From Blastomonas sp. SL216 (GTDB taxonomy: Bacteria; Pseudomonadota; Alphaproteobacteria; Sphingomonadales; Sphingomonadaceae), in contig CP113055.1 in assembly GCA_026625625.1 (NCBI GenBank), positions 3,703,001 through 3,767,000 of the forward strand: 64,000 nucleotides of DNA, given 5' to 3'. Within the stretch, counting starts at the first letter, position 1; the number at the start of each line of letters is the position of its first letter. Positions 8,207-18,568 of the stretch are shown piece after piece. The notes below the pieces were generated by a model. The model worked only from the letters and a program-made list of their open reading frames with translations, was not told where the DNA came from and searched no databases. A program made the position numbers and the translations under genes.

Positions 8207-8701
8207 GTGGCGGAAATCAGTGCCTTTCTTGGTTCTGCATTGACCACCATCGACCCTAAGGGGCGGATGGCCATCCCGGCTGCCTTCCGCAATCCCATCA
8301 TCGCTAACTCGAATGGCGAAAGCTCGGTCGTCTTCTCGTTCAATGCCCAGGCCCAGTGCCTGCAGGGCCATGGCACCGAACGTCTCGCAGCCTTGCTGGA
8401 GCAGATGCGCCGCCGTGAGCAGCTGGCGAGCGAGGCGGGCGAGGAATTCCGCACCGAGCTGTTCGGCGGCCCGCGCTTCAACTCCACCGCCACGATCAGC
8501 TTCGACAGCAGCGGACGTCTCATCCTGCCAAGGATGCTGGTCGCGATGGCCCGAATCGAAAAGCACGTGTTCTTCAGCGGCAACGGCACCGATTTCAGCG
8601 TCTGGGGCGTTGAGCATCTGCTGGCGATGGACGACCCGCGTCTCGCCTCGCAGCAGTTCAATGCGCGTTTCCTGATGGAAGAGCTGGGGGGCAAGCGCTG
8701 A
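8207..8701 (+). CDS. mraZ: Transcriptional regulator MraZ
   Basis: This 164-residue protein has the two AbrB-like swapped-hairpin repeats of Mra[19 protein letters not shown] near the N-terminus and [18 protein letters not shown] in the second half. The start is GTG, about 12 bases after GGGG at 8191-8194. MraZ is a nucleoid-associated autorepressor at the head of dcw operons that binds GGG-box repeats. The stop shares one base with the rsmH start (TGATG), so the two are coupled. Confidence 0.95.
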   Translation: MAEISAFLGSALTTIDPKGRMAIPAAFRNPIIANSNGESSVVFSFNAQAQCLQGHGTERLAALLEQMRRREQLASEAGEEFRTELFGGPRFNSTATISFDSSGRLILPRMLVAMARIEKHVFFSGNGTDFSVWGVEHLLAMDDPRLASQQFNARFLMEELGGKR

Positions 8702-9696
8702 TGGCCCGCCCTGAAACCCGCGACATCGCCCGCAGCGACGCCCCGCACGTTCCGGTGCTGCTCGCCGAGGTGCTCGAAGGCCTGGCGATTGCGCCGGGCG
8801 AGGTGCATGTCGATGCAACCTTTGGTGCTGGTGGATACAGCCGCGCCATGCTGGACGCCGGTGCATCGGTCCATGGTTTCGACCGCGATCCCGATGCCGC
8901 AGCGACCGGCAAGGCGCTGGTGGAGGAAGCGAACGGCCGCTTCACCTTCCATGCAGCCCGCTTCTCGCAACTCGCGCAGGTGCTGCAGGCTGCGGGCGTC
9001 ACCCAGGTGGATGGCATCGTGTTCGATATCGGCGTCTCGTCGATGCAGCTCGATCAGGCGGATCGTGGCTTCTCGTTCCAGTCCGATGGCCCGCTCGACA
9101 TGCGCATGGGCCAGGACGGGCTGAGCGCGGCAGAGTTCGTCAACACCGCCGAAGAAGCCGATATCGCCGATATCCTCTACTTGTATGGCGAAGAGCGCCA
9201 GTCGCGCCGCATCGCCCGCGCCATCGTCGCCGCCCGTCCGTTGCAGAGGACGCTCGAGCTGGCGGCGGTGGTGCGCAAGGCTCTGGGCTATCGCCCCGGC
9301 GCGCCCAAGGACCCGGCCACGCGCACCTTCCAGGCGATCCGCATTCATGTGAACGGCGAGCTGGACGAGCTGCGCGAGGGGCTGGTTGCCGCAGAGGCGA
9401 TGCTCGCCCCCGGCGGGCGTCTGGCCGTGGTCAGCTTCCACAGCCTGGAAGACCGCATCGTCAAGCGGTTCCTGAAGGTGCGCAGCGGCAGCGAGGGTGC
9501 CGGATCGCGTCACCTGCCCGACATGTCCGGCCAGCGCCGTACCCCCAGTTTCGAGAAACCCGCCAGACCGACCCGGGCGGGCGAGGCCGAATGCGCGCGT
9601 AACCCCCGCGCGCGTTCGGCCACCTTGCGGGTCGCAGTCCGTAGCGATGCCCCCGGCTTGGGCACGCACGATGATGCGGAAAGGCGGGCGGCATGA
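8701..9696 (+). CDS. rsmH: 16S rRNA (cytosine1402-N4)-methyltransferase RsmH
   Basis: This 331-residue protein (formerly MraW) has the opening [13 protein letters not shown], the SAM-binding [14 protein letters not shown] motif, [10 protein letters not shown], the [14 protein letters not shown] block and [13 protein letters not shown]. It methylates C1402 of 16S rRNA with SAM. The C-terminal tail is richer in basic residues than the core. It is coupled to mraZ by a one-base overlap and to ftsL by a four-base overlap. Confidence 0.96.
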   Translation: MARPETRDIARSDAPHVPVLLAEVLEGLAIAPGEVHVDATFGAGGYSRAMLDAGASVHGFDRDPDAAATGKALVEEANGRFTFHAARFSQLAQVLQAAGVTQVDGIVFDIGVSSMQLDQADRGFSFQSDGPLDMRMGQDGLSAAEFVNTAEEADIADILYLYGEERQSRRIARAIVAARPLQRTLELAAVVRKALGYRPGAPKDPATRTFQAIRIHVNGELDELREGLVAAEAMLAPGGRLAVVSFHSLEDRIVKRFLKVRSGSEGAGSRHLPDMSGQRRTPSFEKPARPTRAGEAECARNPRARSATLRVAVRSDAPGLGTHDDAERRAA

Positions 9697-10289
9697 TCCT
9701 GGCAGTCAAGCGGCTCAAGACCATCGGCTGGATCGCGCTGATCTTCATCGTGGCGATCGCGCTCTATCCGCTCTCGCTCAGCGTTGCGACGCTGCGCAGC
9801 GATCTCACGCGCACCGAGCGCGACATCCTGCGCACCCGCGCCGAAATCCGCTATCTCGAGACCGAATTCGCCACGCGCGCCAGCCTGGCCCAGCTCGCGA
9901 TGTGGAACGACTTGGAATATGGTTATGAAGCGCCCAGCGCGGCGCAATATCTGGATGGCGAGCGCGAGCTCGCCAATCTGGGCGATGCCACCAAGCCGCT
10001 CGACCAGCCGGTGCGCGTCGCGGCGATGACCATCAAGCCGCAGGCCGAGCCCGCCGCGATCAAGCCCGCGCAGCTCGCCGCGAACACCGCCAAGACGCCC
10101 GAGCCGCTTTCGGTCTCGGCGAGCGTCGCGATCATCAGCCCGGCGCGCGCCGCGACATCGGCCACCGCGCCCAAGTCGGCCAAGGCGGGCGAGGATAAAG
10201 GCGCTGGCCGCAGGCTGCTCGACGACAGGCTGCTCGATCGGATCAACAAACAGGCTGATGCCGAACTGAAGAAGACGGGGGGTCAATGA
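9693..10289 (+). CDS. ftsL: Cell division protein FtsL-like
   Basis: A short cytoplasmic N-terminus, one membrane helix at about 11-33 ([19 protein letters not shown]) and a following coiled-coil stretch with [13 protein letters not shown] fit the bitopic FtsL fold. The 198-residue length exceeds typical FtsL because of an Ala/Pro/Lys-rich C-terminal extension. FtsL, with FtsB and FtsQ, activates the septal synthase FtsWI. Position between rsmH and ftsI, with ATGA overlaps on both sides, supports the call more than sequence similarity, which is low in this family. Confidence 0.82.
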   Translation: MILAVKRLKTIGWIALIFIVAIALYPLSLSVATLRSDLTRTERDILRTRAEIRYLETEFATRASLAQLAMWNDLEYGYEAPSAAQYLDGERELANLGDATKPLDQPVRVAAMTIKPQAEPAAIKPAQLAANTAKTPEPLSVSASVAIISPARAATSATAPKSAKAGEDKGAGRRLLDDRLLDRINKQADAELKKTGGQ

Positions 10290-11995
10290 CCGCGCTTGCA
10301 TCCGGTAGCCACAGGGTCCGTCTGGCCAGCAAGCGCCAGCATCTCACGCTCACCGCGCAGGTCCGCCTGGTTGCGGTGCTTGCGCTATTTGGCCTGGGCG
10401 TCGGCGCGATCCTGCTGCGCCTGACCTTTATCGGCGTGTTCGGCGAGCAGGCGCAGGCTGCGACACGCTCCGCATTGGTCGATCCGGGCCGCGGCGATAT
10501 CGTCGATCGCAACGGCGTGCCGCTGGCGCGCACCATCGACGGCTATGCCATCCGCGTGGTGCCCGACAAGCTGATCGGTGACCGCAAGGTGCTGGCCGGC
10601 AAGCTGGCGGCGATCTTCCCCGATACTTCGGAAGCCCGGTTCCTCGATCTGCTTAGCCGCAAGAAGCCCACCTATCTGCGCCACCGCGCCATTCCGGAAG
10701 AGGTCAACCGGGTCCATGCGCTGGGCGAAGTCGGCATCGAATTTCCGCGCGAAAAGGAGCGTTTCTACCCGCAGCTGCAACTGGCGGCGCATGTGCTGGG
10801 CTATGTCCATCCCGATGGCCATGGCGTCTCCGGCATGGAGCGGGCGATGGACAGCGATCTGATCGACCCGAAAAAGCGCCTGACCCCGTCTGCGCTGTCG
10901 GTCGACATCCGCGTGCAGGCCGCGCTCGAGGACGAACTGGGCAAGGGCATGAAGGCCTATGATGCCAAGGCGGCTGCCGGGATCGTGCTCGACGTGGAAA
11001 CGGGCGAGGTGATGGCGATGACCTCGCTGCCCAGCTTCAACCCCAATCATTTCGACGCCAGCAGCGCCGCCTTTGAGGCGAACCAGGTCACCTATCGCTT
11101 CTTCGAGCTGGGATCGACCTTCAAGCCGCTGACCGTCGCTGCCGCGATCGATGCCGGAACCGTGACCGACCTGTCGCGGCGTTACGATGCCAGCCGTCCG
11201 CTCAAGGTGGCGGGCTTCCAGATCCGCGATTCCCACTCGTCGGGCCGCTGGCTGAACGTGCCCGAGACACTGGTCCACAGCTCCAACATCGTCACCGCGC
11301 AGATTGCCGACGAGCTGGGCCCCGAGCGGCTGCAGGCAGTGATGCGCAAGCTCCACTTCGATCGCCAGGCCGATATCAACCTGCGCGAGCGCGCCAAGCC
11401 GCTCTGGCCCGCGCAATGGGGCCGGCTGACCAACATGACCGTCGCCTATGGCCATGGCATCGCGGTGACGCCGCTGCACCTCGCCTCTGCCTATGCGGCG
11501 ATGGTCAATGGCGGGCTGTACCGGCCGGCGACGCTGATGAAGCTGAACCCGGCCGATGTGCCGCGCGGCGAGCGGGTGTTCAAGGCGTCGACCAGCGCAC
11601 GGATGAACCAGCTGCTGCGCATGATCGTGCGCGACGGTACCGGCCGCAAGGCCGAGGCGCCCGGTTTCCGCGTCGGCGGCAAGACGGGCTCGGCCGAAAA
11701 GCCGGGCGCGGGCGGCTACAAGCGCAGTTCGGTGGTCGCGACCTTTGCGGCGGCCTTCCCGATGGACAAGCCGCGCTATGTGGTGATCGTGATGATCGAC
11801 GAGCCCTCGGGCAATTCGGCATCGTCGTTCCAGCGGACCGCTGGCTGGACCGCCGCACCGGTGGTTGCCAAGCTGGTGCCGCGGATCGGCCCGATGCTGG
11901 GCGTCATCCCCGATGACCGCCGCGATGTCGACGTGTCGGAACTGATGCCGCTGCTGTGGAAGGCACCAGGCAAGAAATCGGACGATCCGGTATAG
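10286..11995 (+). CDS. ftsI: Septal peptidoglycan transpeptidase FtsI (PBP3)
   Basis: This 569-residue class B penicillin-binding protein has one N-terminal membrane helix (about 30-52), a PBP dimerisation domain starting at RGDIVDRNGVPLA, and a transpeptidase domain. The catalytic motifs are S277-T-F-K280, S332-S-N334 and K466-T-G-S469. It cross-links septal peptidoglycan with FtsW in the periplasm. The start overlaps ftsL by four bases. A 97-base gap follows, the only sizeable one between mraZ and ftsA. Confidence 0.96.
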   Translation: MTALASGSHRVRLASKRQHLTLTAQVRLVAVLALFGLGVGAILLRLTFIGVFGEQAQAATRSALVDPGRGDIVDRNGVPLARTIDGYAIRVVPDKLIGDRKVLAGKLAAIFPDTSEARFLDLLSRKKPTYLRHRAIPEEVNRVHALGEVGIEFPREKERFYPQLQLAAHVLGYVHPDGHGVSGMERAMDSDLIDPKKRLTPSALSVDIRVQAALEDELGKGMKAYDAKAAAGIVLDVETGEVMAMTSLPSFNPNHFDASSAAFEANQVTYRFFELGSTFKPLTVAAAIDAGTVTDLSRRYDASRPLKVAGFQIRDSHSSGRWLNVPETLVHSSNIVTAQIADELGPERLQAVMRKLHFDRQADINLRERAKPLWPAQWGRLTNMTVAYGHGIAVTPLHLASAYAAMVNGGLYRPATLMKLNPADVPRGERVFKASTSARMNQLLRMIVRDGTGRKAEAPGFRVGGKTGSAEKPGAGGYKRSSVVATFAAAFPMDKPRYVVIVMIDEPSGNSASSFQRTAGWTAAPVVAKLVPRIGPMLGVIPDDRRDVDVSELMPLLWKAPGKKSDDPV

Positions 11996-12016
11996 GCAAT
12001 TATACACAGGCACCGC

Positions 12017-12034
12017 GATGCAGGGGGTTGCATC
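12017..12034. other. Small inverted repeat between ftsI and murE
   Basis: GATGCA and TGCATC form a perfect 6-bp stem around the loop GGGGGT. It sits in the only real gap of the mraZ-to-ftsA run, with no T-tract, so it is not a standard terminator. It could be an operator or a processing site; nothing further can be said. Confidence 0.3.
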
Positions 12035-12092
12035 TGATGCGGTCAGACATAGAGGAGGCGGGAATTTACAGGGTCGGTAAAAGGGACGTGCA

Positions 12093-13532
12093 ATGAAATT
12101 GGGTGAACTGGCTTCGGGCCTTTCCAGCGACGATGCCGCGCGGATTGTGACCGGATTTGCCATCGATCACCGCAAGGTTGCGCCTGGCACCGTTTTCGGT
12201 GCCTTTCCCGGTGCCCGCTTCAATGGCGAGGATTTCATCGCCGATGCCGTCGCTTCCGGTGCGATTGCGATTGTCGCCGCGCCTGATGCCAAAGTCGAAG
12301 GCGCACTCCACATTGCCGATGCGACGCCCCGCCGGGCCTTTGCCCAGCTCGCCGCCCGCTTCTTCACGCCCGTCCCCGCGCATGTCGCCGCCGTCACCGG
12401 CACCAATGGCAAGACCTCCACGGCCGAAATGACCCGCCAGCTCTGGCGGATGGCGGGGCACAATGCCGCCTCGATCGGCACATTGGGCGTCACAACCTCG
12501 GTCGATCAGGCCTCCACCGGGCTGACCACCCCCGATATCGTGACCTTCCTCGGCAATATGTCGGGCCTGGCGCGCGAGGGCGTGACCCATGCCATTTTCG
12601 AGGCATCGAGCCACGGCCTGTCGCAGTTCCGCACCGAAGGCCTGCCGGTGCAGGTCGGTGCATTCACCAATCTGAGCCGCGATCATCTCGACTATCACGG
12701 CACGATGGAGGCCTATTTCGAGGCCAAGATGCGGCTGGTCGACGAAGTGGTCGTCGATGGCGGGCATTTCGTGGCCTGGGCCGATGACGAATGGTCGCAG
12801 CCGGTTATCGAACGTGCCAGGGCACGCGGGCTCAAGCTGCTGACCGTGGGCAGCGCCGGGGAGGCGATCAAGCTGGTCAGCCGCACACCGACCCAGCTCG
12901 GCCAGCAGCTGGTACTCGAGCATGACGGCAAGCAGGTGAAGGTCAACCTGCCGCTGATCGGTGCCTATCAGGCGGCCAATGCGCTGGTCTCCGCCGGCAT
13001 CGTCATCGCGGCAGGCGGCGCGCCGGCCCAGGTGTTCGATCATGTCGCCCGGCTGCAGCCGGTGCGCGGACGGCTGGAGCGTGCCGTGATCACCCGCGCA
13101 GGCGCGCCGGTCTATGTCGACTATGCGCATACCCCCGATGGCCTGCAGGCGGCGATCGAGGCGCTGCGCCCGCATGTCAGCGGCAAGCTGATCACGCTGT
13201 TCGGCGCAGGCGGCGACCGCGATACCGGCAAGCGCCCGCAAATGGGCAAGGTCGCCAGCGACCTGTCCGATGTCGTGATCGTCACCGATGACAATCCGCG
13301 CTCCGAGGACCCGGCCGCCATCCGCGCCGCGATCATGGCCGCTGCGCCGCAGGCGACCGAAATCGGCGGACGGCGCGAGGCGATTGCCGCAGCCATAGCC
13401 ATGGCGGGCAAGGACGACATCGTGCTGCTGGCGGGCAAGGGCCATGAACAGGGCCAGATCGTCGGTGCAGGCGATAACATGCGCGTCCTTCCGTTCGACG
13501 ACGTTCAGGTCGCACGCGAGTGCGCGGCATGA
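12093..13532 (+). CDS. murE: UDP-MurNAc-L-Ala-D-Glu:meso-diaminopimelate ligase
   Basis: This 479-residue Mur ligase has the ATP-binding TGTNGKTS motif at 102-109, the central-domain FEASSHGLSQFR block and the meso-DAP selectivity motif D400-N-P-R403. DNPR marks ligases that add meso-diaminopimelate rather than lysine, so the peptidoglycan is DAP type. It acts in the cytoplasm as the third amino-acid addition step. The start has AAAAGGGA just upstream and is the only dcw start here preceded by a real leader. Confidence 0.96.
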   Translation: MKLGELASGLSSDDAARIVTGFAIDHRKVAPGTVFGAFPGARFNGEDFIADAVASGAIAIVAAPDAKVEGALHIADATPRRAFAQLAARFFTPVPAHVAAVTGTNGKTSTAEMTRQLWRMAGHNAASIGTLGVTTSVDQASTGLTTPDIVTFLGNMSGLAREGVTHAIFEASSHGLSQFRTEGLPVQVGAFTNLSRDHLDYHGTMEAYFEAKMRLVDEVVVDGGHFVAWADDEWSQPVIERARARGLKLLTVGSAGEAIKLVSRTPTQLGQQLVLEHDGKQVKVNLPLIGAYQAANALVSAGIVIAAGGAPAQVFDHVARLQPVRGRLERAVITRAGAPVYVDYAHTPDGLQAAIEALRPHVSGKLITLFGAGGDRDTGKRPQMGKVASDLSDVVIVTDDNPRSEDPAAIRAAIMAAAPQATEIGGRREAIAAAIAMAGKDDIVLLAGKGHEQGQIVGAGDNMRVLPFDDVQVARECAA

Positions 13533-14947
13533 GCCTGTGGACGTCCTTAGAGCTCGCAGAAGCGACCGGCGGCACGGCTTCGGCCGACTTTGCCGTCCAT
13601 GGCGTCGCGTTCGACTCCCGCGAGATCCAGCCGGGCGACCTGTTTATCGCGATGCGCGGCGAGGCGACCGACGGACATCTGTTCATCGACCGCGCGATGG
13701 CGGCCGGCGCAGCGGGCGTGATCTGCGAAAGCCCTGTCGATCACCCGCATGTCCTGGTGGCCGACAGCGCAGCGGCGCTCACCGCTTTGGGCCATGCGGC
13801 GCGCGCGCGCAGCAGCGCCACCATTTTCGGCGTGACCGGTTCGGCCGGCAAGACCAGCACCAAGGAGGCGCTGTTCCACGCGCTCGACCGCATGGCCCCG
13901 GGCGCGGTGCATCGTTCGGTCAAGAGCTACAACAACCATGTCGGCGTGCCGCTGAGCCTGGCGCGGATGCCGCGCGATGCCCGCTATGGCGTGTTCGAGA
14001 TGGGGATGAACCATGCCGGCGAACTGGCCGAGCTGACCCGCATCGTCCGGCCGCATATCGCGATGATCACCACCATCGCACCGGCGCATATCGGCAATTT
14101 CAGCAATGGTGAAGAGGGCATTGCCGATGCCAAGGCCGAGATTTTCGAGGGGCTGGAGCCCGGCGGCACTGCGATCGTGCCGCACAACAACCGGCATTAC
14201 CCGCGCCTTTATGCCGCCGCCCAAGCCTGTGCCCATGGCATCCGCCGCTTCGGCAGCCAGGAGGACAGCGAAACCCGGCTGATCGATGCGATCCGCGCGC
14301 CCGAGGGCGGCTCGCTGGTCACGGCCCAGATTGGCGAGGCGCGGCTGTGCTTCCGTGTCAGCGCACCGGGCGAACATTGGGTGATGAATGCGCTGGCGGT
14401 GATGAGCGCGGTCGATGCGGCAGGCGGCGACCTGGCCGTGGCGGGCCTGGCGCTGGCCGATCTTCCCGGCATGTCGGGCCGCGGCGAGCGGATGCAGGTG
14501 GTGACGCCCGATGGCGGCAGCGCGCTGCTGATCGACGAGGCCTATAACGCCAACCCCGCTTCCATGGCAGCCACGCTTGCGCTGCTGGGTCAGGAACAGG
14601 CCAAGCGCCGCATTGCGGTGCTGGGCGCGATGAAGGAACTGGGCGAGACCTCGGACGGCTATCATGGCGGCCTTGCTGCCCCTGTCATCGCGGCGGGCGT
14701 GCACCATGTCATTCTGGTCGGCGATGAAATGGCACCCTTGGCCGATGCGCTCGCCAAATCGCTTGAGTGGCAGGGCACAATCGCGCATGTGCCCGCCGCC
14801 GACGCCGCGCTCACCGCGCTGCAGGCCGTTTTGGGCGATGGCGACGCTTTGCTCGTCAAGGGGTCCAATTCCGTGGGATTGTCCGCACTGGTGCGTGCGC
14901 TGGCCAAGCCGCCGGCTGCATCTGCCCTGGCGCGGGAGGGGGTTTGA
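13529..14947 (+). CDS. murF: UDP-MurNAc-tripeptide:D-Ala-D-Ala ligase
   Basis: This 472-residue Mur ligase has the P-loop GSAGKT at 104-109, the [13 protein letters not shown] and [10 protein letters not shown] blocks and the [11 protein letters not shown] motif typical of MurF. It adds D-Ala-D-Ala, made by the ddl product of this operon, to UDP-MurNAc-tripeptide. I placed the start at ATG 13529, which overlaps the murE stop as ATGA; an in-frame GTG lies nine bases upstream. Confidence 0.96.
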   Translation: MSLWTSLELAEATGGTASADFAVHGVAFDSREIQPGDLFIAMRGEATDGHLFIDRAMAAGAAGVICESPVDHPHVLVADSAAALTALGHAARARSSATIFGVTGSAGKTSTKEALFHALDRMAPGAVHRSVKSYNNHVGVPLSLARMPRDARYGVFEMGMNHAGELAELTRIVRPHIAMITTIAPAHIGNFSNGEEGIADAKAEIFEGLEPGGTAIVPHNNRHYPRLYAAAQACAHGIRRFGSQEDSETRLIDAIRAPEGGSLVTAQIGEARLCFRVSAPGEHWVMNALAVMSAVDAAGGDLAVAGLALADLPGMSGRGERMQVVTPDGGSALLIDEAYNANPASMAATLALLGQEQAKRRIAVLGAMKELGETSDGYHGGLAAPVIAAGVHHVILVGDEMAPLADALAKSLEWQGTIAHVPAADAALTALQAVLGDGDALLVKGSNSVGLSALVRALAKPPAASALAREGV

Positions 14948-16017
14948 TGCTGTATCTGCTGGCGCAATATCTGGATTTTGAAGGTCCGCTGAACCTGATC
15001 CGCTATCTGAGCTTCCGCTCGGGCGCGGCGATCGTCACCGCGCTGTTCATCGGTCTGATCATCGGCCCCCGCTTCATCCTGATGCTGCGCATGCGCCAGG
15101 GCAAGGGCCAGCCGATCCGCACCGATGGCCCGCAGACGCACCTCGCCAAGCGCGGCACGCCGACCATGGGCGGGCTGATGATCCTCATTTCGCTCACCAT
15201 TTCGGTGCTGCTGTGGATGGACCTCAGCAATGTGTTCGTCTGGGCGTGCCTGTGCGTGACGCTCGGCTTTGGCCTGATCGGTTTCCTCGACGATTTCGAC
15301 AAGGTCCGCAAGGCGAGCCACAAGGGCGTGTCCGGCAAGGTGCGGCTGATCGGCGAGTTCCTGATCGCAGGCGTCGCCAGCTGGGTGATCCTCAGCCAGA
15401 CCGGCACGCTGCTCTATGTGCCGTTCATCAACTACCCGCCGTTCGATCTGGGGCTGTTCTACATCCCGTTCGCGGCGTTCACGATCGTCGCCTTCGGCAA
15501 TGCGGTGAACCTGACCGACGGGCTTGATGGCCTGGCCACTTTCCCGGTGATCATTGCCAGCCTCACCTTCCTGCTGATCGTCTACATGGTCGGCAACGCC
15601 AAGTTCGCCGCCTATCTCGGCATCCCGCACGTGCCGGGCGCGGGCGACCTTGCGATCTATTGCGGCTGCATCATCGGTGCGTGCCTGGCGTTCCTGTGGT
15701 TCAACGCGCCGCCTGCTGCGGTGTTCATGGGTGATACCGGATCGCTGGCGCTGGGCGGGGCGCTCGGCGCGATCGCGGTCGCCGCGCATCACGAGTTCGT
15801 GCTCGCGATTGTCGGCGGCCTGTTCGTGGTCGAGGCGATGTCGGTAATCATCCAGGTGTTCTTCTTCAAGCGCACCGGCAAGCGCGTGTTCCGCATGGCG
15901 CCCATCCACCACCATTTCGAGCAGCTGGGATGGCCGGAATCGACGGTGGTCATCCGCTTCTGGATCATCTCCCTGGTGCTGGCGCTGGCCGGTCTTGCGA
16001 CGCTGAAAATCCGGTGA
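14947..16017 (+). CDS. mraY: Phospho-MurNAc-pentapeptide translocase MraY
   Basis: This 356-residue polytopic protein of about ten helices has the MraY signatures [10 protein letters not shown], the DDFDK motif of the first cytoplasmic loop, [13 protein letters not shown] and [12 protein letters not shown]. It transfers phospho-MurNAc-pentapeptide to undecaprenyl phosphate to make lipid I. The frame is open upstream, but the family start [10 protein letters not shown] fits ATG 14947, which shares one base with the murF stop. Confidence 0.97.
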   Translation: MLYLLAQYLDFEGPLNLIRYLSFRSGAAIVTALFIGLIIGPRFILMLRMRQGKGQPIRTDGPQTHLAKRGTPTMGGLMILISLTISVLLWMDLSNVFVWACLCVTLGFGLIGFLDDFDKVRKASHKGVSGKVRLIGEFLIAGVASWVILSQTGTLLYVPFINYPPFDLGLFYIPFAAFTIVAFGNAVNLTDGLDGLATFPVIIASLTFLLIVYMVGNAKFAAYLGIPHVPGAGDLAIYCGCIIGACLAFLWFNAPPAAVFMGDTGSLALGGALGAIAVAAHHEFVLAIVGGLFVVEAMSVIIQVFFFKRTGKRVFRMAPIHHHFEQLGWPESTVVIRFWIISLVLALAGLATLKIR

Positions 16018-17342
16018 TCGTCTCCCCCGCCTTTGCTGCGAAACGCTATTGCATCCTGGGCCTCGCGCGTTCGGGGCTGGCGACGCTCGACGCGCTGATG
16101 GCATCGGGTGCGGAATGCACCATCTGGGACAATCGCGAAGAAGCGCGCGAGACCGCCGTCTCGCATCACCCGCAAGTGCTGATCGGCGATCCGATGGAGA
16201 TCGACCTTGCAGGGTTCGACGGCCTGATCGTTTCGCCCGGCGTGCCGCTGAACCGGCATCCGGTGGCCGATCGCGCGCGCGCCGCCGGCGTCCCGATCAT
16301 CGGCGATATCGAACTGTTCGCGCTGGCCCGCCCCAGCCTGCCGCGGCACCGCGTGATCGGCATCACCGGCACCAACGGCAAATCGACCACCACTGCGCTG
16401 ATCCACCACATCATCCGCGAGGCAGGCGTGCCGACCATCATGGGCGGCAATATCGGCCTGCCCATCCTGTCGCAGCCGCCGCTGCCTGAGGGTGGCGTAT
16501 ATGTGCTCGAACTGTCGAGCTATCAGATCGACCTGACCTTCAGCCTCGATTGCGATGTCGCGGTGCTGCTCAACATCACCCCCGACCATCTCGACCGCTA
16601 TGATGGCTTTGCTGGCTATTGTGCGGCCAAGGCGCGGTTGTTTGCGATGCAGTTGGATGCGGCTCATGTCGCGGTGATCGCCACCGATGACGAACCGACG
16701 CGCGCCATCGCCGTGACGCTGGCCAACCCGGTCGAGGTGCACGCGGCCGATATTTCCGGCGAGGAGCAGCTCGCTTGGCCGGCGCTGCAAGGCCCGCACA
16801 ATGCGCAGAATGTCGCGGTGGCGCTGGCTGCGGTCGACGCGCTGGGTCTCGACAAGGCGCGCAGCCGCGCTTCGCTCGCCACCTATTCCAGCCTGCCGCA
16901 CCGCATGGAACGCACCGCCGAGCATCTCGGCGTGCTCTATGTCAACGACAGCAAGGCGACCAATCCCGCCTCTACCGCGCCCGCGCTTGCCGCCTATCCC
17001 CGCATCCACTGGATCGTCGGCGGGCTGCCCAAGGGGGACAGCCTCGACGAATGCGCCGCGCATTTCGGCCATGTCGTCCATGCCTATACCATCGGCGAGG
17101 CCGGGCCGATCTTTGCCGACCAGCTTGAACAGGTCATGCCGGTCACCCGCGCCGAGCTGCTCGCCAACGCGGTGCGCAGCGCGATGGCGAATGCCCAAGC
17201 GGGCGAGGTGGTTCTGCTGTCGCCCGCCTGCGCCTCGTTCGACCAGTTCCGCGATTTCGAGGCGCGCGGCGATTGCTTCCGCAAGATCGTCGACGCGCTG
17301 ATCGCAGAGGATCTGAACCAGCAGGAGGATGCCAAGGCATGA
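16014..17342 (+). CDS. murD: UDP-MurNAc-L-alanine:D-glutamate ligase
   Basis: This 442-residue protein has an N-terminal UDP-binding Rossmann part ([13 protein letters not shown]), the ATP loop TGTNGKST at 118-125, the LELSSYQID and [13 protein letters not shown] blocks and [12 protein letters not shown]. It adds D-Glu to UDP-MurNAc-L-Ala. The start is GTG 16014, giving a GTGA overlap with the mraY stop; a longer upstream extension would be antiparallel to MraY conservation and is rejected. Confidence 0.95.
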   Translation: MIVSPAFAAKRYCILGLARSGLATLDALMASGAECTIWDNREEARETAVSHHPQVLIGDPMEIDLAGFDGLIVSPGVPLNRHPVADRARAAGVPIIGDIELFALARPSLPRHRVIGITGTNGKSTTTALIHHIIREAGVPTIMGGNIGLPILSQPPLPEGGVYVLELSSYQIDLTFSLDCDVAVLLNITPDHLDRYDGFAGYCAAKARLFAMQLDAAHVAVIATDDEPTRAIAVTLANPVEVHAADISGEEQLAWPALQGPHNAQNVAVALAAVDALGLDKARSRASLATYSSLPHRMERTAEHLGVLYVNDSKATNPASTAPALAAYPRIHWIVGGLPKGDSLDECAAHFGHVVHAYTIGEAGPIFADQLEQVMPVTRAELLANAVRSAMANAQAGEVVLLSPACASFDQFRDFEARGDCFRKIVDALIAEDLNQQEDAKA

Positions 17343-18568
17343 GTGATCTGGCTGCCGCCGCCCCCGCCACCGGCTATTCCGGCAAGCGCGCCTACAAGCT
17401 GCCCCGCAATCTCGGGCGCAGGCTGGGGCGCAGCGACCGATCGCAGCTGGCGATCTGGTTCTGGGAACTGGACCGCGTGCTGCTGGCGATGATCCTGATG
17501 CTGATCGCCATCGGCCTGATCGCGGTGCAGGCAGCATCGCCCGCCACGGCGCGGCGGCTTTCGACCGCGACCGAGACGCTTAGCCCGCTCTATTTCTTCT
17601 ATCGTCAGCTCGGCTGGGTGATTGTCAGCCTGGGCTTCATGTTCATCGTCTCGATGCTGCCCAAGCGCGAGGCGCGGCGGCTGGCGATCATCATGGCATG
17701 CGTGTGCTTCGTGCTGCTGATGCTGGTGCCGATCCTGGGCAACACGGTGAACGGATCGAAGCGCTGGATCGGCTATGGCATCGGCATCCAGCCGTCCGAA
17801 TTCCTCAAGCCCGCTTATGCGGTGACCATGGGCTGGATCATCTCGCTGCGGGTCAAGGACCCCAGCCTGCCGGTGCTGAAGCTGACGGCGGCGATCACCG
17901 CATGCATCGCCTTTCTGCTGATGCGCCAGCCGGACCTTGGCCAGACGATCATGTTCATCGGCATCTGGTTCACGCTGATGCTGCTTGCCGGCCTGCCGAT
18001 GCAGGTTGTGGCAGCCGGCGTCGGCGCAGGCGCCGTGGGCATGACGCTCGCCTATTTCTTCTATCCCGTCGCGACGCAGCGGATCAACGGCTGGCTGTTC
18101 GGTGCAGGCGAATATGACCATGTGATGTTCGCGCACAAGACGCTGACCGGCGGCGGCCTGATCGGCACCGGCCCGGGGCTGGGCACGCACAAGTTCAACC
18201 TGCCCGAGGCGCATACCGACTATATCTTCTCGGTGATCGGCGAGGAATTCGGCCTGCTCGCCTGCGCGGCGATCGCCCTGGTCTATTTCGCGATCATCGT
18301 GCGCATCTGCATGCGCCTGCTCGACGAGCGCGACCTGTTCACCATTCTGGCGGTGACGGGCCTCACCGCGCAGCTGGGCGGCCAGGCGTTCATCAACATT
18401 GCGGTCAACCTGCAGCTTTTCCCCTCCAAGGGCATGACGCTGCCGTTCATCAGCTATGGCGGTTCGTCGATGATCGCGCTGGGCATCGGCGCGGGCTTGC
18501 TGCTGTCGCTGACCCGGCGTAACCCGTTCGAGGACCGCAGCCTGCTGGGACAGGACTGGAAGAACTGA
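17339..18568 (+). CDS. ftsW: Septal peptidoglycan polymerase FtsW (SEDS)
   Basis: This 409-residue SEDS protein has about ten membrane helices and the family blocks GSKRWIGYGIGIQPSEFLK, RQPDLGQTIMF, AHTDYIFSVIGEEFG and FPSKGMTLPFISYGGSSM. The Asp of RQPDLG is the catalytic residue known for SEDS glycosyltransferases. It polymerises lipid II at the septum with FtsI. The N-terminal cytoplasmic tail of about 45 residues is basic. The start overlaps murD by ATGA. Confidence 0.96.
   Translation: MSDLAAAAPATGYSGKRAYKLPRNLGRRLGRSDRSQLAIWFWELDRVLLAMILMLIAIGLIAVQAASPATARRLSTATETLSPLYFFYRQLGWVIVSLGFMFIVSMLPKREARRLAIIMACVCFVLLMLVPILGNTVNGSKRWIGYGIGIQPSEFLKPAYAVTMGWIISLRVKDPSLPVLKLTAAITACIAFLLMRQPDLGQTIMFIGIWFTLMLLAGLPMQVVAAGVGAGAVGMTLAYFFYPVATQRINGWLFGAGEYDHVMFAHKTLTGGGLIGTGPGLGTHKFNLPEAHTDYIFSVIGEEFGLLACAAIALVYFAIIVRICMRLLDERDLFTILAVTGLTAQLGGQAFINIAVNLQLFPSKGMTLPFISYGGSSMIALGIGAGLLLSLTRRNPFEDRSLLGQDWKN

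Noticed and set aside
8164-9669. 501-codon minus-strand frame opposite mraZ and rsmH
   Set aside because: Codon third positions follow the plus-strand genes, and no domain is visible; other long antisense frames opposite dcw genes (for example 10385-12163 and 13547-14788) were rejected for the same reason.
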